Assembly: GCF_037543845.1 (NCBI RefSeq)
Contig: NZ_JBBIFX010000001.1
Span: 744,001-808,000, forward strand
Length of the DNA stretch: 64,000 nucleotides
Direction: 5' to 3'
DNA from: Gymnodinialimonas ulvae
GTDB lineage: Bacteria; Pseudomonadota; Alphaproteobacteria; Rhodobacterales; Rhodobacteraceae
The notes under the pieces were generated by a model, which was given only the letters and a program-made list of their open reading frames with translations, did not search any database and was not told the origin of the DNA. The translations under genes and the position numbers were made by a program. Positions 51,122 to 60,245 of the stretch are shown here, piece after piece; within the stretch, counting starts at the first letter, position 1; each line of letters opens with the position of its first letter.

Positions 51122-52639
51122 TCAATCCCGCCAGAACCCGGGATTGAACAGCGCGATCAACACCAGCGTCTCGATCCGGCCCACGATCATCGCCGCGGCA
51201 CAGATCAGCTTCGCGGCATCCGACAGCGCGAAGAAATCGACGGGTGCGCCGCCCGCAACACCGGCCAGCGGCCCCGTTGTCGTCAGCGTCGCGATGGCCA
51301 GGATCAGCGCCTCCTCGAACGACAGGCCGGTCAGGCTGAGCGCGACCATCACCGCGGCGATGGTCATCGTGAAAAGCATGAACACGATCCAGGCGATATA
51401 GGCCCCCTCGCGCCGGATCCGCCGCCCCAGTCGCCCCGCGCCCGCGACGGAGTTCGGATAGATCAGTTTGCCCAATTCCCGCGCGCCGTGTTTGTAAAGC
51501 GCATAGACCCGCAGAAGCTTCACGCCGCCCGCCGTTGTCGCCACGCCGCCGCCCATCAAGACGAGGCCGACCAACAACAGGCCCGGCGCCTCCAGGCCCG
51601 ACCATTCCCGCGCCGCGCCCCAATCGTCGGATACGAAGCCCGTCGTTGTCAGGAACGAGAAAACCGTGAACACCGCCCCCCAAAGCGCCTCGAAGGCGGC
51701 GCGGCCGTCGGCCAGTTCATCCACCTCCAACGCGCCGACCCAGTGACGCGCAAACAACAGCGTCGACAACACGATCCCCGCAAACAGCGCCAGGCGGATC
51801 TCGCGATCCTTGGTCAGCCGCTGGCGCAGCTCGCGGCCGATCCCGCTGGCATAGGTGCGCCGTGACAGCGCGAAGACGAAAAACACAAGGATCAACACCT
51901 CCCCCATCATACCCGCCGGGCGCGCCTCAAGCCCGCCGACCGGACTGATCCCCGAGGTTGCCAGCGTCGACATGGCGTGGATCGCGGCCACCATCGGCTC
52001 TTCGCCCACTGCCATCATCGACAGCGCCAATACGATCGTCAGCCCAACGTAGATCGGCGTCAGTCGCTGCGCCTGTTTCATAAGCCGGTCGGAGGCATCG
52101 GCCGCACGCATCTGACCGCGTGCCTTGCTCACCTGCCCCTGGATGCTGGCCTCCGACGTCACCTCGTAGCCGCCAAGGTTCAGTGGCGCGAGGATCGCAA
52201 ACGCCGTCACCCAGATCAGCAATCCGCCCATCCATCCCACCAGGCCGCGCCACAGATGGACCGCCGGATCAAGCCGCGCGGGGTCGAACACCTCCGCCCC
52301 CGTGGTCGTCAACGCCGAGGCCATGTCGAGATAGACGTTGATGAACCGCGTGTTGCCAACCGCCTGATCCATCGGCCAGGCGAGCACGACCGGCAGCCAC
52401 AGATAGGCGAGGAACACGGTGGCCAGGTGACTGCGTGCCGAGGGGCGGCGCCCTTGCTGCTGGCTTGCGAACCCGATCAGGAACGCCCCCATCACCACCA
52501 TCAGACCCACGTAAAAGAAATCCCGCGCCGTCGCATGCAGGCCAAGCGATAGCCCCACGACCGCGGGCACAAACATCGCCAAACCCGCTCCCAACAGAAG
52601 CAAGGTTTGGAACGGCAGGTTGCGGAAATAAGCAGCCAT
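51122..52639 (-). CDS. trkH: Trk-type potassium uptake channel TrkH
   Basis: Membrane subunit of the Trk potassium uptake system, 505 residues with about ten helices and four pore loops. The selectivity-filter type segments SALTTTGAEVFD, STLATSGISPVGG, LTTTGFVSDDWG and TLTTTGPLAGVAGG are all visible and evenly spread, so the channel should be functional. It lies 26 bases after trkA on the same strand, forming the trkA-trkH pair. Confidence 0.94.
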   Translation of the reverse strand: MAAYFRNLPFQTLLLLGAGLAMFVPAVVGLSLGLHATARDFFYVGLMVVMGAFLIGFASQQQGRRPSARSHLATVFLAYLWLPVVLAWPMDQAVGNTRFINVYLDMASALTTTGAEVFDPARLDPAVHLWRGLVGWMGGLLIWVTAFAILAPLNLGGYEVTSEASIQGQVSKARGQMRAADASDRLMKQAQRLTPIYVGLTIVLALSMMAVGEEPMVAAIHAMSTLATSGISPVGGLEARPAGMMGEVLILVFFVFALSRRTYASGIGRELRQRLTKDREIRLALFAGIVLSTLLFARHWVGALEVDELADGRAAFEALWGAVFTVFSFLTTTGFVSDDWGAAREWSGLEAPGLLLVGLVLMGGGVATTAGGVKLLRVYALYKHGARELGKLIYPNSVAGAGRLGRRIRREGAYIAWIVFMLFTMTIAAVMVALSLTGLSFEEALILAIATLTTTGPLAGVAGGAPVDFFALSDAAKLICAAAMIVGRIETLVLIALFNPGFWRD

Positions 52640-52665
52640 AGGGCGTGCGGCTCCGTCCTCAGGGC

Positions 52666-54042
52666 TCAGAAGAAATCAATCGACACTTGCAGCAACGCTT
52701 CCACCGCCGGAACATCCGCCGTCAGCGCGAAGATCACGATGGCATCACCTTCCTCGATCCGCGTGGTGCCGGTCGGGCGGAACACCTTGCGCCCGCGTTG
52801 CACCGCGCCGACCAATGCACCCTCCGGCAGGTCGATGTCGCGGATCGCACGGCCCGATATCGGCGAGGTCGACAACACCTGCGCCTCGATGATCTCGGCC
52901 TCCGCATCGCCGATGGAATAGACGCCCCGCACACGCCCGTGCCGGATATGGCGCAGGATCGAGCTGACCGTCGTGGCGCGCGGGCTGACGTAGGCGTCGA
53001 TCCCCAGCGGGTCCATCAACGGCACCAGCGTCGGATCATTGACCAGGCAGATCGCCATATCCGCCCCCGCCGATTTCGCCCGCACGGACGCCAGCATGTT
53101 GGTCTTGTCGTCATCGGTCAGGCACAGCATCACATCCGCGCGCTCCACGCCGGCCTCGCGCAGCAGGTCCATGTCAAGCCCGTCGCCATGCAGCACAATC
53201 GTACGCTCCAACGCATCCGCCGCCACTTCCGCGCGCGCCCGGTTCGCCTCGATCACCCGCGCACGAATCCGTGTCTCCGATTGCTCAAGCTTCTTGGCCA
53301 CCGTCAGGCCCACATTGCCGCCGCCCACGATCAACACCCGTTCCGCGCGGACCTTGGTCTTGCCGAAAATCTCCAATGTGCGTGCCACGTCCTCGGCATG
53401 GGTGAAGACGTAGATCTGATCATGGGCGAACAATTGATCACCCGGCTCCGGCGCGAACAGGCGCCCCTCGCGCCGGACCCCCACCACCATCGCGCGCAGG
53501 GTCGAGAACAGCTCGGACAATTGCCGCAGCGGCGTGTTGAGCACCGGGCATTCCTCGTCCAGCGCAATGCCAAGCAGTTTCGCATCGCCGCCCAGAAAGC
53601 TCTCCGTATCGAAGGTCGTGGGCGAGGCCACACGGTTCAAAACCGCCTCCGCCACCTCCATCTCGGGCGAGATCACCACATCAATCGGCAGGTGGTCACG
53701 CCGGTAGAGATCGGAATAAATCGCCTGAAGGTAGCTCTGCGCCCGAAGCCGCGCGATCTTGCGTGGCACCGCGAAGACCGAATGCGCGACCTGGCAGGTG
53801 ACCATGTTCACCTCGTCCGAAAAGGTCGCCGCAATCACCATATCCGCATCCCGCGCGCCCGCCCGGTCCAGCACGTCGGGATGGCTGGCAAAGCCCGTCA
53901 GGCCCTGCACATCCAGCGTATCGGTCGCGCGACGCACCAGATCGGGGTTGTTGTCCACCACGGTGACGTCGTTGTTTTCCGAAGATAAATGCCGCGCGAT
54001 CTGCCAACCGACCTGGCCCGCGCCACAGATGATGACCTTCAT
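52666..54042 (-). CDS. trkA: Trk system potassium transporter regulatory subunit TrkA
   Basis: Cytosolic NAD(H)-binding regulator that gates TrkH. The 458 residues form two RCK modules: the first begins MKVIICGAGQVGWQIA with the Asp acceptor in VTVVDNNPDLV; the second begins ERVLIVGGGNVGLTVA (about 238-253). Each is followed by a TrkA-C domain. Length and layout are standard. It lies upstream of trkH, as in other Rhodobacteraceae; ntrX, its usual upstream neighbour, is 2.4 kb away here because of inserted genes. Confidence 0.95.
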   Translation of the reverse strand: MKVIICGAGQVGWQIARHLSSENNDVTVVDNNPDLVRRATDTLDVQGLTGFASHPDVLDRAGARDADMVIAATFSDEVNMVTCQVAHSVFAVPRKIARLRAQSYLQAIYSDLYRRDHLPIDVVISPEMEVAEAVLNRVASPTTFDTESFLGGDAKLLGIALDEECPVLNTPLRQLSELFSTLRAMVVGVRREGRLFAPEPGDQLFAHDQIYVFTHAEDVARTLEIFGKTKVRAERVLIVGGGNVGLTVAKKLEQSETRIRARVIEANRARAEVAADALERTIVLHGDGLDMDLLREAGVERADVMLCLTDDDKTNMLASVRAKSAGADMAICLVNDPTLVPLMDPLGIDAYVSPRATTVSSILRHIRHGRVRGVYSIGDAEAEIIEAQVLSTSPISGRAIRDIDLPEGALVGAVQRGRKVFRPTGTTRIEEGDAIVIFALTADVPAVEALLQVSIDFF

Positions 54043-54317
54043 GTCCGAGGCCCGCCTTCAAGCTCCATCAAGGTGCGCAGGATTGGCAGGTTGGCGGCCA
54101 CGCGTCAACGCCTGTGGGCGCGGCAAGGGGTGCAAGGCGGGATAAATGACCGTTGGGCTTGCGGCCATGCAAGGAAGGGCTGGTTTGAGCCGTCTTTGAC
54201 AGGTGCAGCACTTTGTACGAATGGTGGCTTGGGTCTCGGGTTCGGATGTCGAATTCGGTCCAAAGAATTAACCGAATCTGCGGGATTACTTGGCTGAAAG
54301 CTCGATTTTTGAATGCT
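54043..54317. other. 275-base gap upstream of trkA
   Basis: Holds the start signals of trkA and the 3' flank of the methyltransferase gene. The only structure I see is an inverted repeat ATTCGGT (54253-54259) with ACCGAAT (54271-54277), 11 bases apart. The sequence is less GC-rich than the neighbours near the methyltransferase. Confidence 0.4.
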
Positions 54318-55124
54318 TTAAGAGGTTTGCTTCGTCGCAATGAGGGTCACAAATGGCAGAACACAGTAGAGCGTACCTGCCTCGGCCCGCCGAAGGTATT
54401 CGGCCTCTAGAGCATCTGCCAAAGGTTGGCCGATAACCCCATCAGCTACCATGCGCGCGGTGGACATTCGGACCCATACCATTGATCCCATTCCAGACGT
54501 AACAACGCGGTTTAGAACACTGAAATGACGTGTCTCTAACCTCGCCGTATTGACGAGCGGCTTCAATTTCCCTGCGACCCACGGATCGGTCACAGCGCCC
54601 GCGACAAAGGCGTCCGCACAGCTTCCTAAGGGATCCCCGGGGACAACACCCATCTTGGCCTTGGAGAAGTCAGCATCACAAATCACCAAAGATCCGCCAG
54701 GACGTAGAATGCGCACAGCTTCGGACACCAATGGCTCAGGACTTTGAACATGCGACAAAACTGTATGTAAAATCGCCACATCAATAGTGTCGCTGTCAAC
54801 ATCAAGAGCTCCGCCGTCTCCAAGGCGGAAGGTCAGATTTGATCTGTCCCCTGCGAGTTCTTTCGCTTTTTCGGTCAGAGCGGTTGACGGTTCCAACCCG
54901 GTCACCAAAGCCTTTGGAAAACGATCGGCGATCCTTCGCGTAATGCCGCCGGTGCCCGATCCAATATCGACAATATGTCCCCCATCTCCAACAGCGATTG
55001 CGTCGAGATAAGCATCGATAACGGGAAGCATGTCTGTATCTTCTGCGCGCGTTTCCAGCGCCGAAGCAATGATGTCAATCATCTGCGGAGACGCAGCATC
55101 GACGTTCTCGAACGGGTCAGACAT
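54318..55124 (-). CDS. class I SAM-dependent methyltransferase
   Basis: A 268-residue methyltransferase. The SAM-binding motif I is HIVDIGSGTGGITRRIA (about 57-73), with the acidic residue after strand 2 in TGLEPS, then DGGALDVDSDTIDVAILHTV (motif II-III region) and ILRPGGSLVICD. Substrate unknown. ATG at 55124 follows GGAGAG; ATG at 55145 is rejected as it lies upstream of that site. Codon usage is markedly less GC-rich than in trkA or the ntr genes. It has its own promoter-like pair at 55157-55186 and interrupts the usual ntrX-trkA neighbourhood. Confidence 0.82.
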   Translation of the reverse strand: MSDPFENVDAASPQMIDIIASALETRAEDTDMLPVIDAYLDAIAVGDGGHIVDIGSGTGGITRRIADRFPKALVTGLEPSTALTEKAKELAGDRSNLTFRLGDGGALDVDSDTIDVAILHTVLSHVQSPEPLVSEAVRILRPGGSLVICDADFSKAKMGVVPGDPLGSCADAFVAGAVTDPWVAGKLKPLVNTARLETRHFSVLNRVVTSGMGSMVWVRMSTARMVADGVIGQPLADALEAEYLRRAEAGTLYCVLPFVTLIATKQTS

Positions 55125-55156
55125 CGGCGGCTCTCTCCATTCCAAGTGATTGGCAA

Positions 55157-55186
55157 ATTAGACTTACGAAACTGCCCTTGAGCCAA
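55157..55186 (-). promoter_or_regulatory. putative promoter of the methyltransferase gene
   Basis: On the minus strand TTGGCT (55186-55181), an 18-base spacer and TCTAAT (55162-55157) fit a sigma70 promoter. The start point would be about 25 bases before the ATG at 55124. Confidence 0.45.
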
Positions 55187-55438
55187 TTACTTCTGGCAAA
55201 GCATGGATCATTTGGATTGCTTCGAAAAGCGATAAGTTGAGAAGAACTCACAGACTATTTTTTACTCTGCATGTCTCACGACTGGGAACCGAAGCTGACT
55301 TTGGTCAAGCCGAAAGCCACGGCAGCTTCGTCCCACACCCCCGTCATCCTCGCCCCTGCCCCAGCGGCTCCGCAACGCCAACGCCACCCCACAATCAACC
55401 GCACGCCAATCGCGCAACGTCCTTCCTAAACCACACCC
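55187..55438. other. gap between the methyltransferase promoter and the epimerase gene
   Basis: No gene or clear RNA signal is visible. The part near 55190-55280 is AT-richer; from about 55320 it becomes C-rich and T-poor (CCCAC and CCACCCC runs) up to the epimerase stop. The abrupt change in composition marks a boundary of the inserted segment. Confidence 0.4.
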
Positions 55439-56323
55439 TTACCCCAACACATCCCGCCACGAATGCGCGGGCCGAAACCCGACCATCTCGCGCGCTTTCC
55501 TGTTGGAATAGAACGTCTCATCCGGCCCCATCGGCCCGCGCACCTCGACGCCCTCATAATACCGCGCGATCACCTGATCCGAGGTCAGGCCCACCGACAT
55601 ATCGTCGTTTGAGACGTTGAACACCTCAAAGCCCAACCCATCGGTTTTCAGGCAGCAATCGACCATATGCCCCAGATCGCGGGCGTCGATATAGGCAAAG
55701 ATGTTGCGCCGCCGCTGGTCCGGGTTTTCCAAGAAGGCGGGAAAATTCTCGGCGTATTCATGGGGTTCGATGACGTTGTTGATGCGAAGGCCGTAGATGT
55801 CGATGCCGGTGCGCGCCTGAAACGAGCGCGCCGTCGCCTCGTTGCAGACTTTCGACATCGCATAGCTGTCGTGGGGCACGGTCGGGTGGGTTTCGTCGAC
55901 CGGCACGAAATCCGGCTTCACCGCGCCATCGGCAAAGCACACCGCATAGGTCGTCTCGGAGCTTGCGAAAATGACCTTTGGCACGCCCAGTTTTACCGCC
56001 GCCTCGATCACGTTGTAGGTGGTCTGCGTGTTCTGCCGGAAGCATTCGCCATCGGTCCCGATCATCACGCGCGGCACGGCGGCGAAATGGACCACCGCAT
56101 CGTAGCTCGGCACGCCGGTGCCTGTGTCGAGTTCGGCGAAATCGGTGAATTGCGACATCGCGCCGATCACCTGCCCCGCGTCGTTGAGGTCGATCAGAAG
56201 CTCGGAGCACGCAAGGCCCGAGGGCGTCTGATCCACGTTCACCACATGGTGGCCCTGCGCCATCAGGTGCCGGATCGCCCATTTGCCGGCCTTGCCGCTG
56301 CCGCCCGTGAAGAAAACCCGCAT
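55439..56323 (-). CDS. NAD-dependent epimerase/dehydratase family protein
   Basis: Extended short-chain dehydrogenase of 294 residues. The Rossmann motif FTGGSGKAGKWAIRHL has the TGGSGxxG pattern, Asp in VVNVDQTPS should bind the ribose, VVHFAAVPR is the usual loop, and catalytic Ser/Tyr/Lys lie in SSETTYAV and SYAMSK. INNVIEPHEY and IDARDLGHMV follow. Likely substrate a nucleotide sugar or related compound; not determinable. It is in the same direction as ntrX and 171 bases downstream of it. Confidence 0.87.
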   Translation of the reverse strand: MRVFFTGGSGKAGKWAIRHLMAQGHHVVNVDQTPSGLACSELLIDLNDAGQVIGAMSQFTDFAELDTGTGVPSYDAVVHFAAVPRVMIGTDGECFRQNTQTTYNVIEAAVKLGVPKVIFASSETTYAVCFADGAVKPDFVPVDETHPTVPHDSYAMSKVCNEATARSFQARTGIDIYGLRINNVIEPHEYAENFPAFLENPDQRRRNIFAYIDARDLGHMVDCCLKTDGLGFEVFNVSNDDMSVGLTSDQVIARYYEGVEVRGPMGPDETFYSNRKAREMVGFRPAHSWRDVLG

Positions 56324-56389
56324 GCTACGCTCCGATATTCATCCAGAAGGTCCGAAAATGGCCCGCATCCCGGGCGCTGGGGGGGGCGA

Positions 56390-56415
56390 AACATTTCTAC
56401 AAACATAGAAATGTT
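56390..56415 (-). terminator. AT-rich inverted repeat downstream of ntrX
   Basis: Perfect 10-bp arms AACATTTCTA (56390-56399) and TAGAAATGTT (56406-56415) with a 6-base loop. On the plus strand ATTTTTTC follows; on the minus strand only TTTC. It could end the ntr transcript or act in both directions. Confidence 0.5.
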
Positions 56416-56475
56416 ATTTTTTCGCAATTGTTGTTTTTCAATGAGTTAGCGCTTAATTCTCCGTCTGATCACACT

Positions 56476-56491
56476 TGTGCACGCGTGCACA
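56476..56491. repeat. perfect 16-bp palindrome just after ntrX
   Basis: TGTGCACGCGTGCACA is fully self-complementary and lies 4 bases beyond the ntrX stop. It shares the core CACGCGTG with the 22-bp palindrome at 15996-16017. No T-run follows on the minus strand. Confidence 0.65.
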
Positions 56492-56494
56492 TCC

Positions 56495-57892
56495 CTACCC
56501 TTCGCTGACCTGCGCGACCCGCGCGCCCGACTTCGAGGTCGTCACAACCCCCAGCGATTTCAGCTTGCGATGCAGCGCCGAGCGCTCCATCCCCACGAAG
56601 CTTGCCGTGCGGCTGATATTGCCCCCGAACCGGTTGATTTGCGCCATCAGGTATTGCCGCTCGAACAATTCGCGCGCCTCGCGCAGCGGCAGCGTCGTGA
56701 GCGATGCCGAGAGCGCGATATCCTCCTCCGACGTCGGCGCCTCCGACTGCCCCGGCAGGTCGCGTGCCTCGATCGGCCCGTTCCCCTCGCCCAGGATCAG
56801 GACCCGCTCGATCATGTTCCTGAGCTGGCGGACATTGCCCGGCCACGACATCGTCTGCAGCATGGCCGCCGCATCTTCCCCCAACTCGCGCACCGTCAGC
56901 CCCTGCTCGCGATTGAACAGGTCGATGAAATGCCGCGCCAGTTCCGGGATATCCTCGCGACGGTCCTCAAGGCTAGGCACCTCGACCGGCACCACATTCA
57001 TCCGGTGATAGAGCTCCTCGCGGAACCGCCCGGCCGCGATTTCGGCCTGCAGATCGCGCGTCGTCGATGACACCACCCGAAGATCAACGCGCACCTTCGT
57101 CGTGCCACCCACCCGGGTGAAACTCTGATCGACCAGCACCCGCAGGATCTTGGCCTGCGTTTCCATCGGCATATCGGCGACCTCTTCGAAATAGATCACC
57201 CCGCCATGGGCCTGCTCCAGCAACCCCTGCTCGACCCCGCGCTGCTGACTTTCGCGGCCAAACAGGACCTCTTCCATGTGATCGGGCTGGATCGACGCGC
57301 TGGAGACGGAGACAAACGGCGCGTCCGCGCGGTTCGATTCCGCATGCACATAACGCGCCGCAACCTCCTTGCCCGCCCCTGGCCCCCCGGTCAGCATCAC
57401 GCGACCATTGGATTTCGTCACCTTGTCGAGCTGGCTTTTCAAGGTTCGGAACGCCGACGAACTGCCGATCATTTCGGTCGAGCGGCTGTCCTGCCGCCGC
57501 AGCGCCGAGTTTTCGCGCCGCAAACGCGACGTCTCCATCGCGCGTTTGATCACCACCATCAATTGGTCGATGTTGAACGGCTTTTCGATGAAATCATACG
57601 CGCCTTGCTTGATCGCGGCGACGGCGATTTCCACGTTGCCATGGCCCGAGATAATCACCACCGGCACTTCGGGATTATCGCGTTTGACGTGGCCCAGAAT
57701 GTCGATCCCGTCCATCGAGCTGTCCTTGAGCCAGATGTCAAGGATCATGAGCCCCGGCTGACTCTTGTTGATCTCGGCCATGCATTCATCCGACGTGCCC
57801 GCCATCCGCGTGGTGAACCCCTCATCTTCGAGGATATCGCAGATCAATTCGCGGATATCGCGTTCGTCGTCGACGACCAGAATGTCACTCAT
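56495..57892 (-). CDS. ntrX: nitrogen response regulator NtrX
   Basis: Response regulator partner of NtrY, 465 residues. Receiver domain with Asp52 in MILDIWLKDSS and KPF (about 108); central AAA+ region; C-terminal Fis-type helix-turn-helix (NISRTASFVGMERSALHRKL). The AAA+ part is degenerate: Walker A reads GGPGAGKE, Walker B IYFEEV with Glu for Asp, and no GAFTGA loop occurs, so sigma54 activation is unlikely. It follows ntrY by 3 bases. A role in nitrogen or redox control is known for the family. Confidence 0.93.
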   Translation of the reverse strand: MSDILVVDDERDIRELICDILEDEGFTTRMAGTSDECMAEINKSQPGLMILDIWLKDSSMDGIDILGHVKRDNPEVPVVIISGHGNVEIAVAAIKQGAYDFIEKPFNIDQLMVVIKRAMETSRLRRENSALRRQDSRSTEMIGSSSAFRTLKSQLDKVTKSNGRVMLTGGPGAGKEVAARYVHAESNRADAPFVSVSSASIQPDHMEEVLFGRESQQRGVEQGLLEQAHGGVIYFEEVADMPMETQAKILRVLVDQSFTRVGGTTKVRVDLRVVSSTTRDLQAEIAAGRFREELYHRMNVVPVEVPSLEDRREDIPELARHFIDLFNREQGLTVRELGEDAAAMLQTMSWPGNVRQLRNMIERVLILGEGNGPIEARDLPGQSEAPTSEEDIALSASLTTLPLREARELFERQYLMAQINRFGGNISRTASFVGMERSALHRKLKSLGVVTTSKSGARVAQVSEG

Positions 57893-57895
57893 ACC

Positions 57896-60154
57896 TTATT
57901 CTCCATGTCTGTCGGGCAAGCGCGGCAAGGTGATGCGTGCCAGGGCACCGGGATGGGCACCGTCGGAAAACGGTGGCGCATCCAGAAGCTCAAGCGTGCC
58001 GCCATGCTCCTCAATAATTTTCTTAACGATGGGCAGGCCAAGGCCCGTCCCCTTGTCGCGGGTGGTCACATAGGGTTCGAACAATTTCGCACGGTCCGGC
58101 GGCAGGCCGATCCCGTTATCGGCGATGTCGATACGCGCGATGTCAGGCTCGATCCGCATGGCCACGCGCAATTCCGGAACATGGCCGTCGGGCTTGCAAT
58201 TTTCATAAAGGCTTTCAATGGCTTCGCCGCCGTTCTTGAGAAGATTTGTCAGGGCTTGACCGATCATCGTGGCATCGAGCTCGGCCATGGCGGCGGTGTC
58301 GGGAATATCGGTGACAAAGCGCACGTCCGGCTGACCCGCGCGTTGCAGCATCACGGCATTGTTCAGCAGTTGAACCAAATCCTCGACGCGCGTTTCGGGC
58401 TCGGGCATGCGGGCGAACTTCGAGAACTCATCCACGATCCGGCGCAGGTCGTTTGTTTGCCGTACGATGACTTCCGTCATTTCTGCAAGTTTTACTTGAT
58501 CATCGCCCTCCAAAGTTTTGGAAAATTTGCGATTTATGCGCTCGGCGCTGAGTTGGATCGGGGTCAGCGGGTTCTTGATTTCGTGGGCAATGCGGCGGGC
58601 CACGTCGCCCCAGGCCGCCATGCGCTGCGCGCTGACCAATTGTGTGACATCGTCGAAGGCGACCACGTAGCCTTCCAACTCACCCTCGAAATTGCGCCGC
58701 GTGGCCATGCGCACAAGAAGGCTTTCCTGCTTGGTCCCACGGGTCAGCTTGATCTCTTCCTGCACCGCTTCGGCGGGGGTGGCCTTCAGCTTCTCGAACA
58801 ATTCGGCGAATTCGGGCACTGCGGCTTCGAGGGTCAGGCCGCTGTCGCGCTGTTCGACCATGGACAGAAGTCGGATGGCTGAGCGGTTCATGAAATCCAC
58901 GCGGCCCGACTCCTCTAACCCGATGACCCCGGCGGTCACGGAGGACAGCACGGAATCGAACAGCCGCCGGCGTTCCTCGGTTGATGCGTTCTGCTCGACC
59001 AGCGTGTCGCGCTGCCCCTTCAACTGAAGCGTCATCTGGTTGAACAGTCGCCCCAGCATCGCGATCTCGTCGTCAGAGGTTTCTTCCGGCACACGTACGT
59101 CCAGATCGCCCTGCCCGACCCGTTGCGCGGCCCCGGCCAGTCGGCCGACCGGACGCGACAGGCGTTCGCCAAAACTAAGGCCTGCCCAGATCGCGGCGAG
59201 GATCATCAAGGTGGCGAAGCCCAGATAAAGCAACGCGAAATCAAACAGAAGGCGACCCCGATCCTCCTCCACCTGCCGATACAGAAGGACAGTTTGTTCG
59301 GTTTCATCGAGCAGCGCGATGATCTGCCCATCCACTTCGCGGCTGATGTAGAGATAGCGGTCGGGAAAGGCGGCAAGGCGAAACAGGGCGCGGAATTCGT
59401 TCTGTTCGCGGTCTTCCGACAGGATCACGTCGCCTTCGGCGGCGGCGACCAGATCTTCATCGCTTGGACGGTCGTAATCGAAAAGGTAGGAGCGTTCGCC
59501 GCGGGCGCGAATTTCGCCGCCTCCGTCGATCACAAAGGCCTCGCGCAGACCGCGCTGGATCTGTTGCTGCCCCTGGCTGAGAACCTGCCGCAGATCACCG
59601 TCGCTCAGGAACGGCACCGCGCGGCGGTTGAGGTTGATGAACGCACCGAGCGCGCGCGCATCCTGTTCGAGGTCGTCGCGGTGTTCCTGCTGATAGGCGA
59701 CGGCGGCATCGACGGAATTGCCAAGCGCGGTCGAAACGCGGTCCGAAAACCAGCCTTCGAGGCCCATATTCACGCTCAAAACCGCTAGGATCGCGACCAC
59801 AACCGTGGGCACCAAAGCCACTGCTCCGAAGATGGTCGTGAGCCGCAAATGCAGGCGCGAACCGGCGGATTCGGCGCGGCGCGAGGCCACGATCCGGGCC
59901 AATTCCCGCAAAACAAGTGTCGCGATAACAAGGATATAGACGAAATCGGCCAACAGGATCAGCGTGCGCGCCGTGGTGCCTGTGACATCGCCAAGCGGGC
60001 GGAACGCGAGGAACGTGGCGAGCGCGAGTATCGGGGCCACGACGATTAGTCCGATGGTTCCAACGGAACGCACCCGGCGGTTGCGGCGCAATCCTGCGAC
60101 GCGTTCTAGAAAGGGTTGCGTATCGCCCAGTCCGCGGGCCGGCTCGTCGACCAC
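57896..60154 (-). CDS. ntrY: nitrogen regulation sensor histidine kinase NtrY
   Basis: Membrane histidine kinase of 752 residues. Helices lie at about 32-52, 63-85, 107-128 and 300-320, enclosing a long extracytoplasmic region (130-295). A HAMP domain (SFGERLSRPVGRLAGAAQ, about 322-375), a PAS domain (about 400-500), the H-box ARRIAHEIKNPLTPIQLSAER and the HATPase motifs NLLKNGGEAIES, DNGIGLP and GTGLGLPIVKK follow. It is encoded upstream of ntrX with a 3-base gap, so they form one pair. Confidence 0.94.
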   Translation of the reverse strand: MVDEPARGLGDTQPFLERVAGLRRNRRVRSVGTIGLIVVAPILALATFLAFRPLGDVTGTTARTLILLADFVYILVIATLVLRELARIVASRRAESAGSRLHLRLTTIFGAVALVPTVVVAILAVLSVNMGLEGWFSDRVSTALGNSVDAAVAYQQEHRDDLEQDARALGAFINLNRRAVPFLSDGDLRQVLSQGQQQIQRGLREAFVIDGGGEIRARGERSYLFDYDRPSDEDLVAAAEGDVILSEDREQNEFRALFRLAAFPDRYLYISREVDGQIIALLDETEQTVLLYRQVEEDRGRLLFDFALLYLGFATLMILAAIWAGLSFGERLSRPVGRLAGAAQRVGQGDLDVRVPEETSDDEIAMLGRLFNQMTLQLKGQRDTLVEQNASTEERRRLFDSVLSSVTAGVIGLEESGRVDFMNRSAIRLLSMVEQRDSGLTLEAAVPEFAELFEKLKATPAEAVQEEIKLTRGTKQESLLVRMATRRNFEGELEGYVVAFDDVTQLVSAQRMAAWGDVARRIAHEIKNPLTPIQLSAERINRKFSKTLEGDDQVKLAEMTEVIVRQTNDLRRIVDEFSKFARMPEPETRVEDLVQLLNNAVMLQRAGQPDVRFVTDIPDTAAMAELDATMIGQALTNLLKNGGEAIESLYENCKPDGHVPELRVAMRIEPDIARIDIADNGIGLPPDRAKLFEPYVTTRDKGTGLGLPIVKKIIEEHGGTLELLDAPPFSDGAHPGALARITLPRLPDRHGE

Positions 60155-60245
60155 TCGTATCCCCCATATCCGCCGCTTGGTCGGGCTGACAGGCCCGGTG
60201 ACGCAGGGGTGCCTGTTCCCCTTCTGCCACGCGACTGTTGCGAGA
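60155..60245. other. short gap between ntrC and ntrY
   Basis: Ninety-one bases with no hairpin terminator visible, so read-through from ntrC into ntrY is possible. The ntrY start lies at 60154. Confidence 0.35.
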
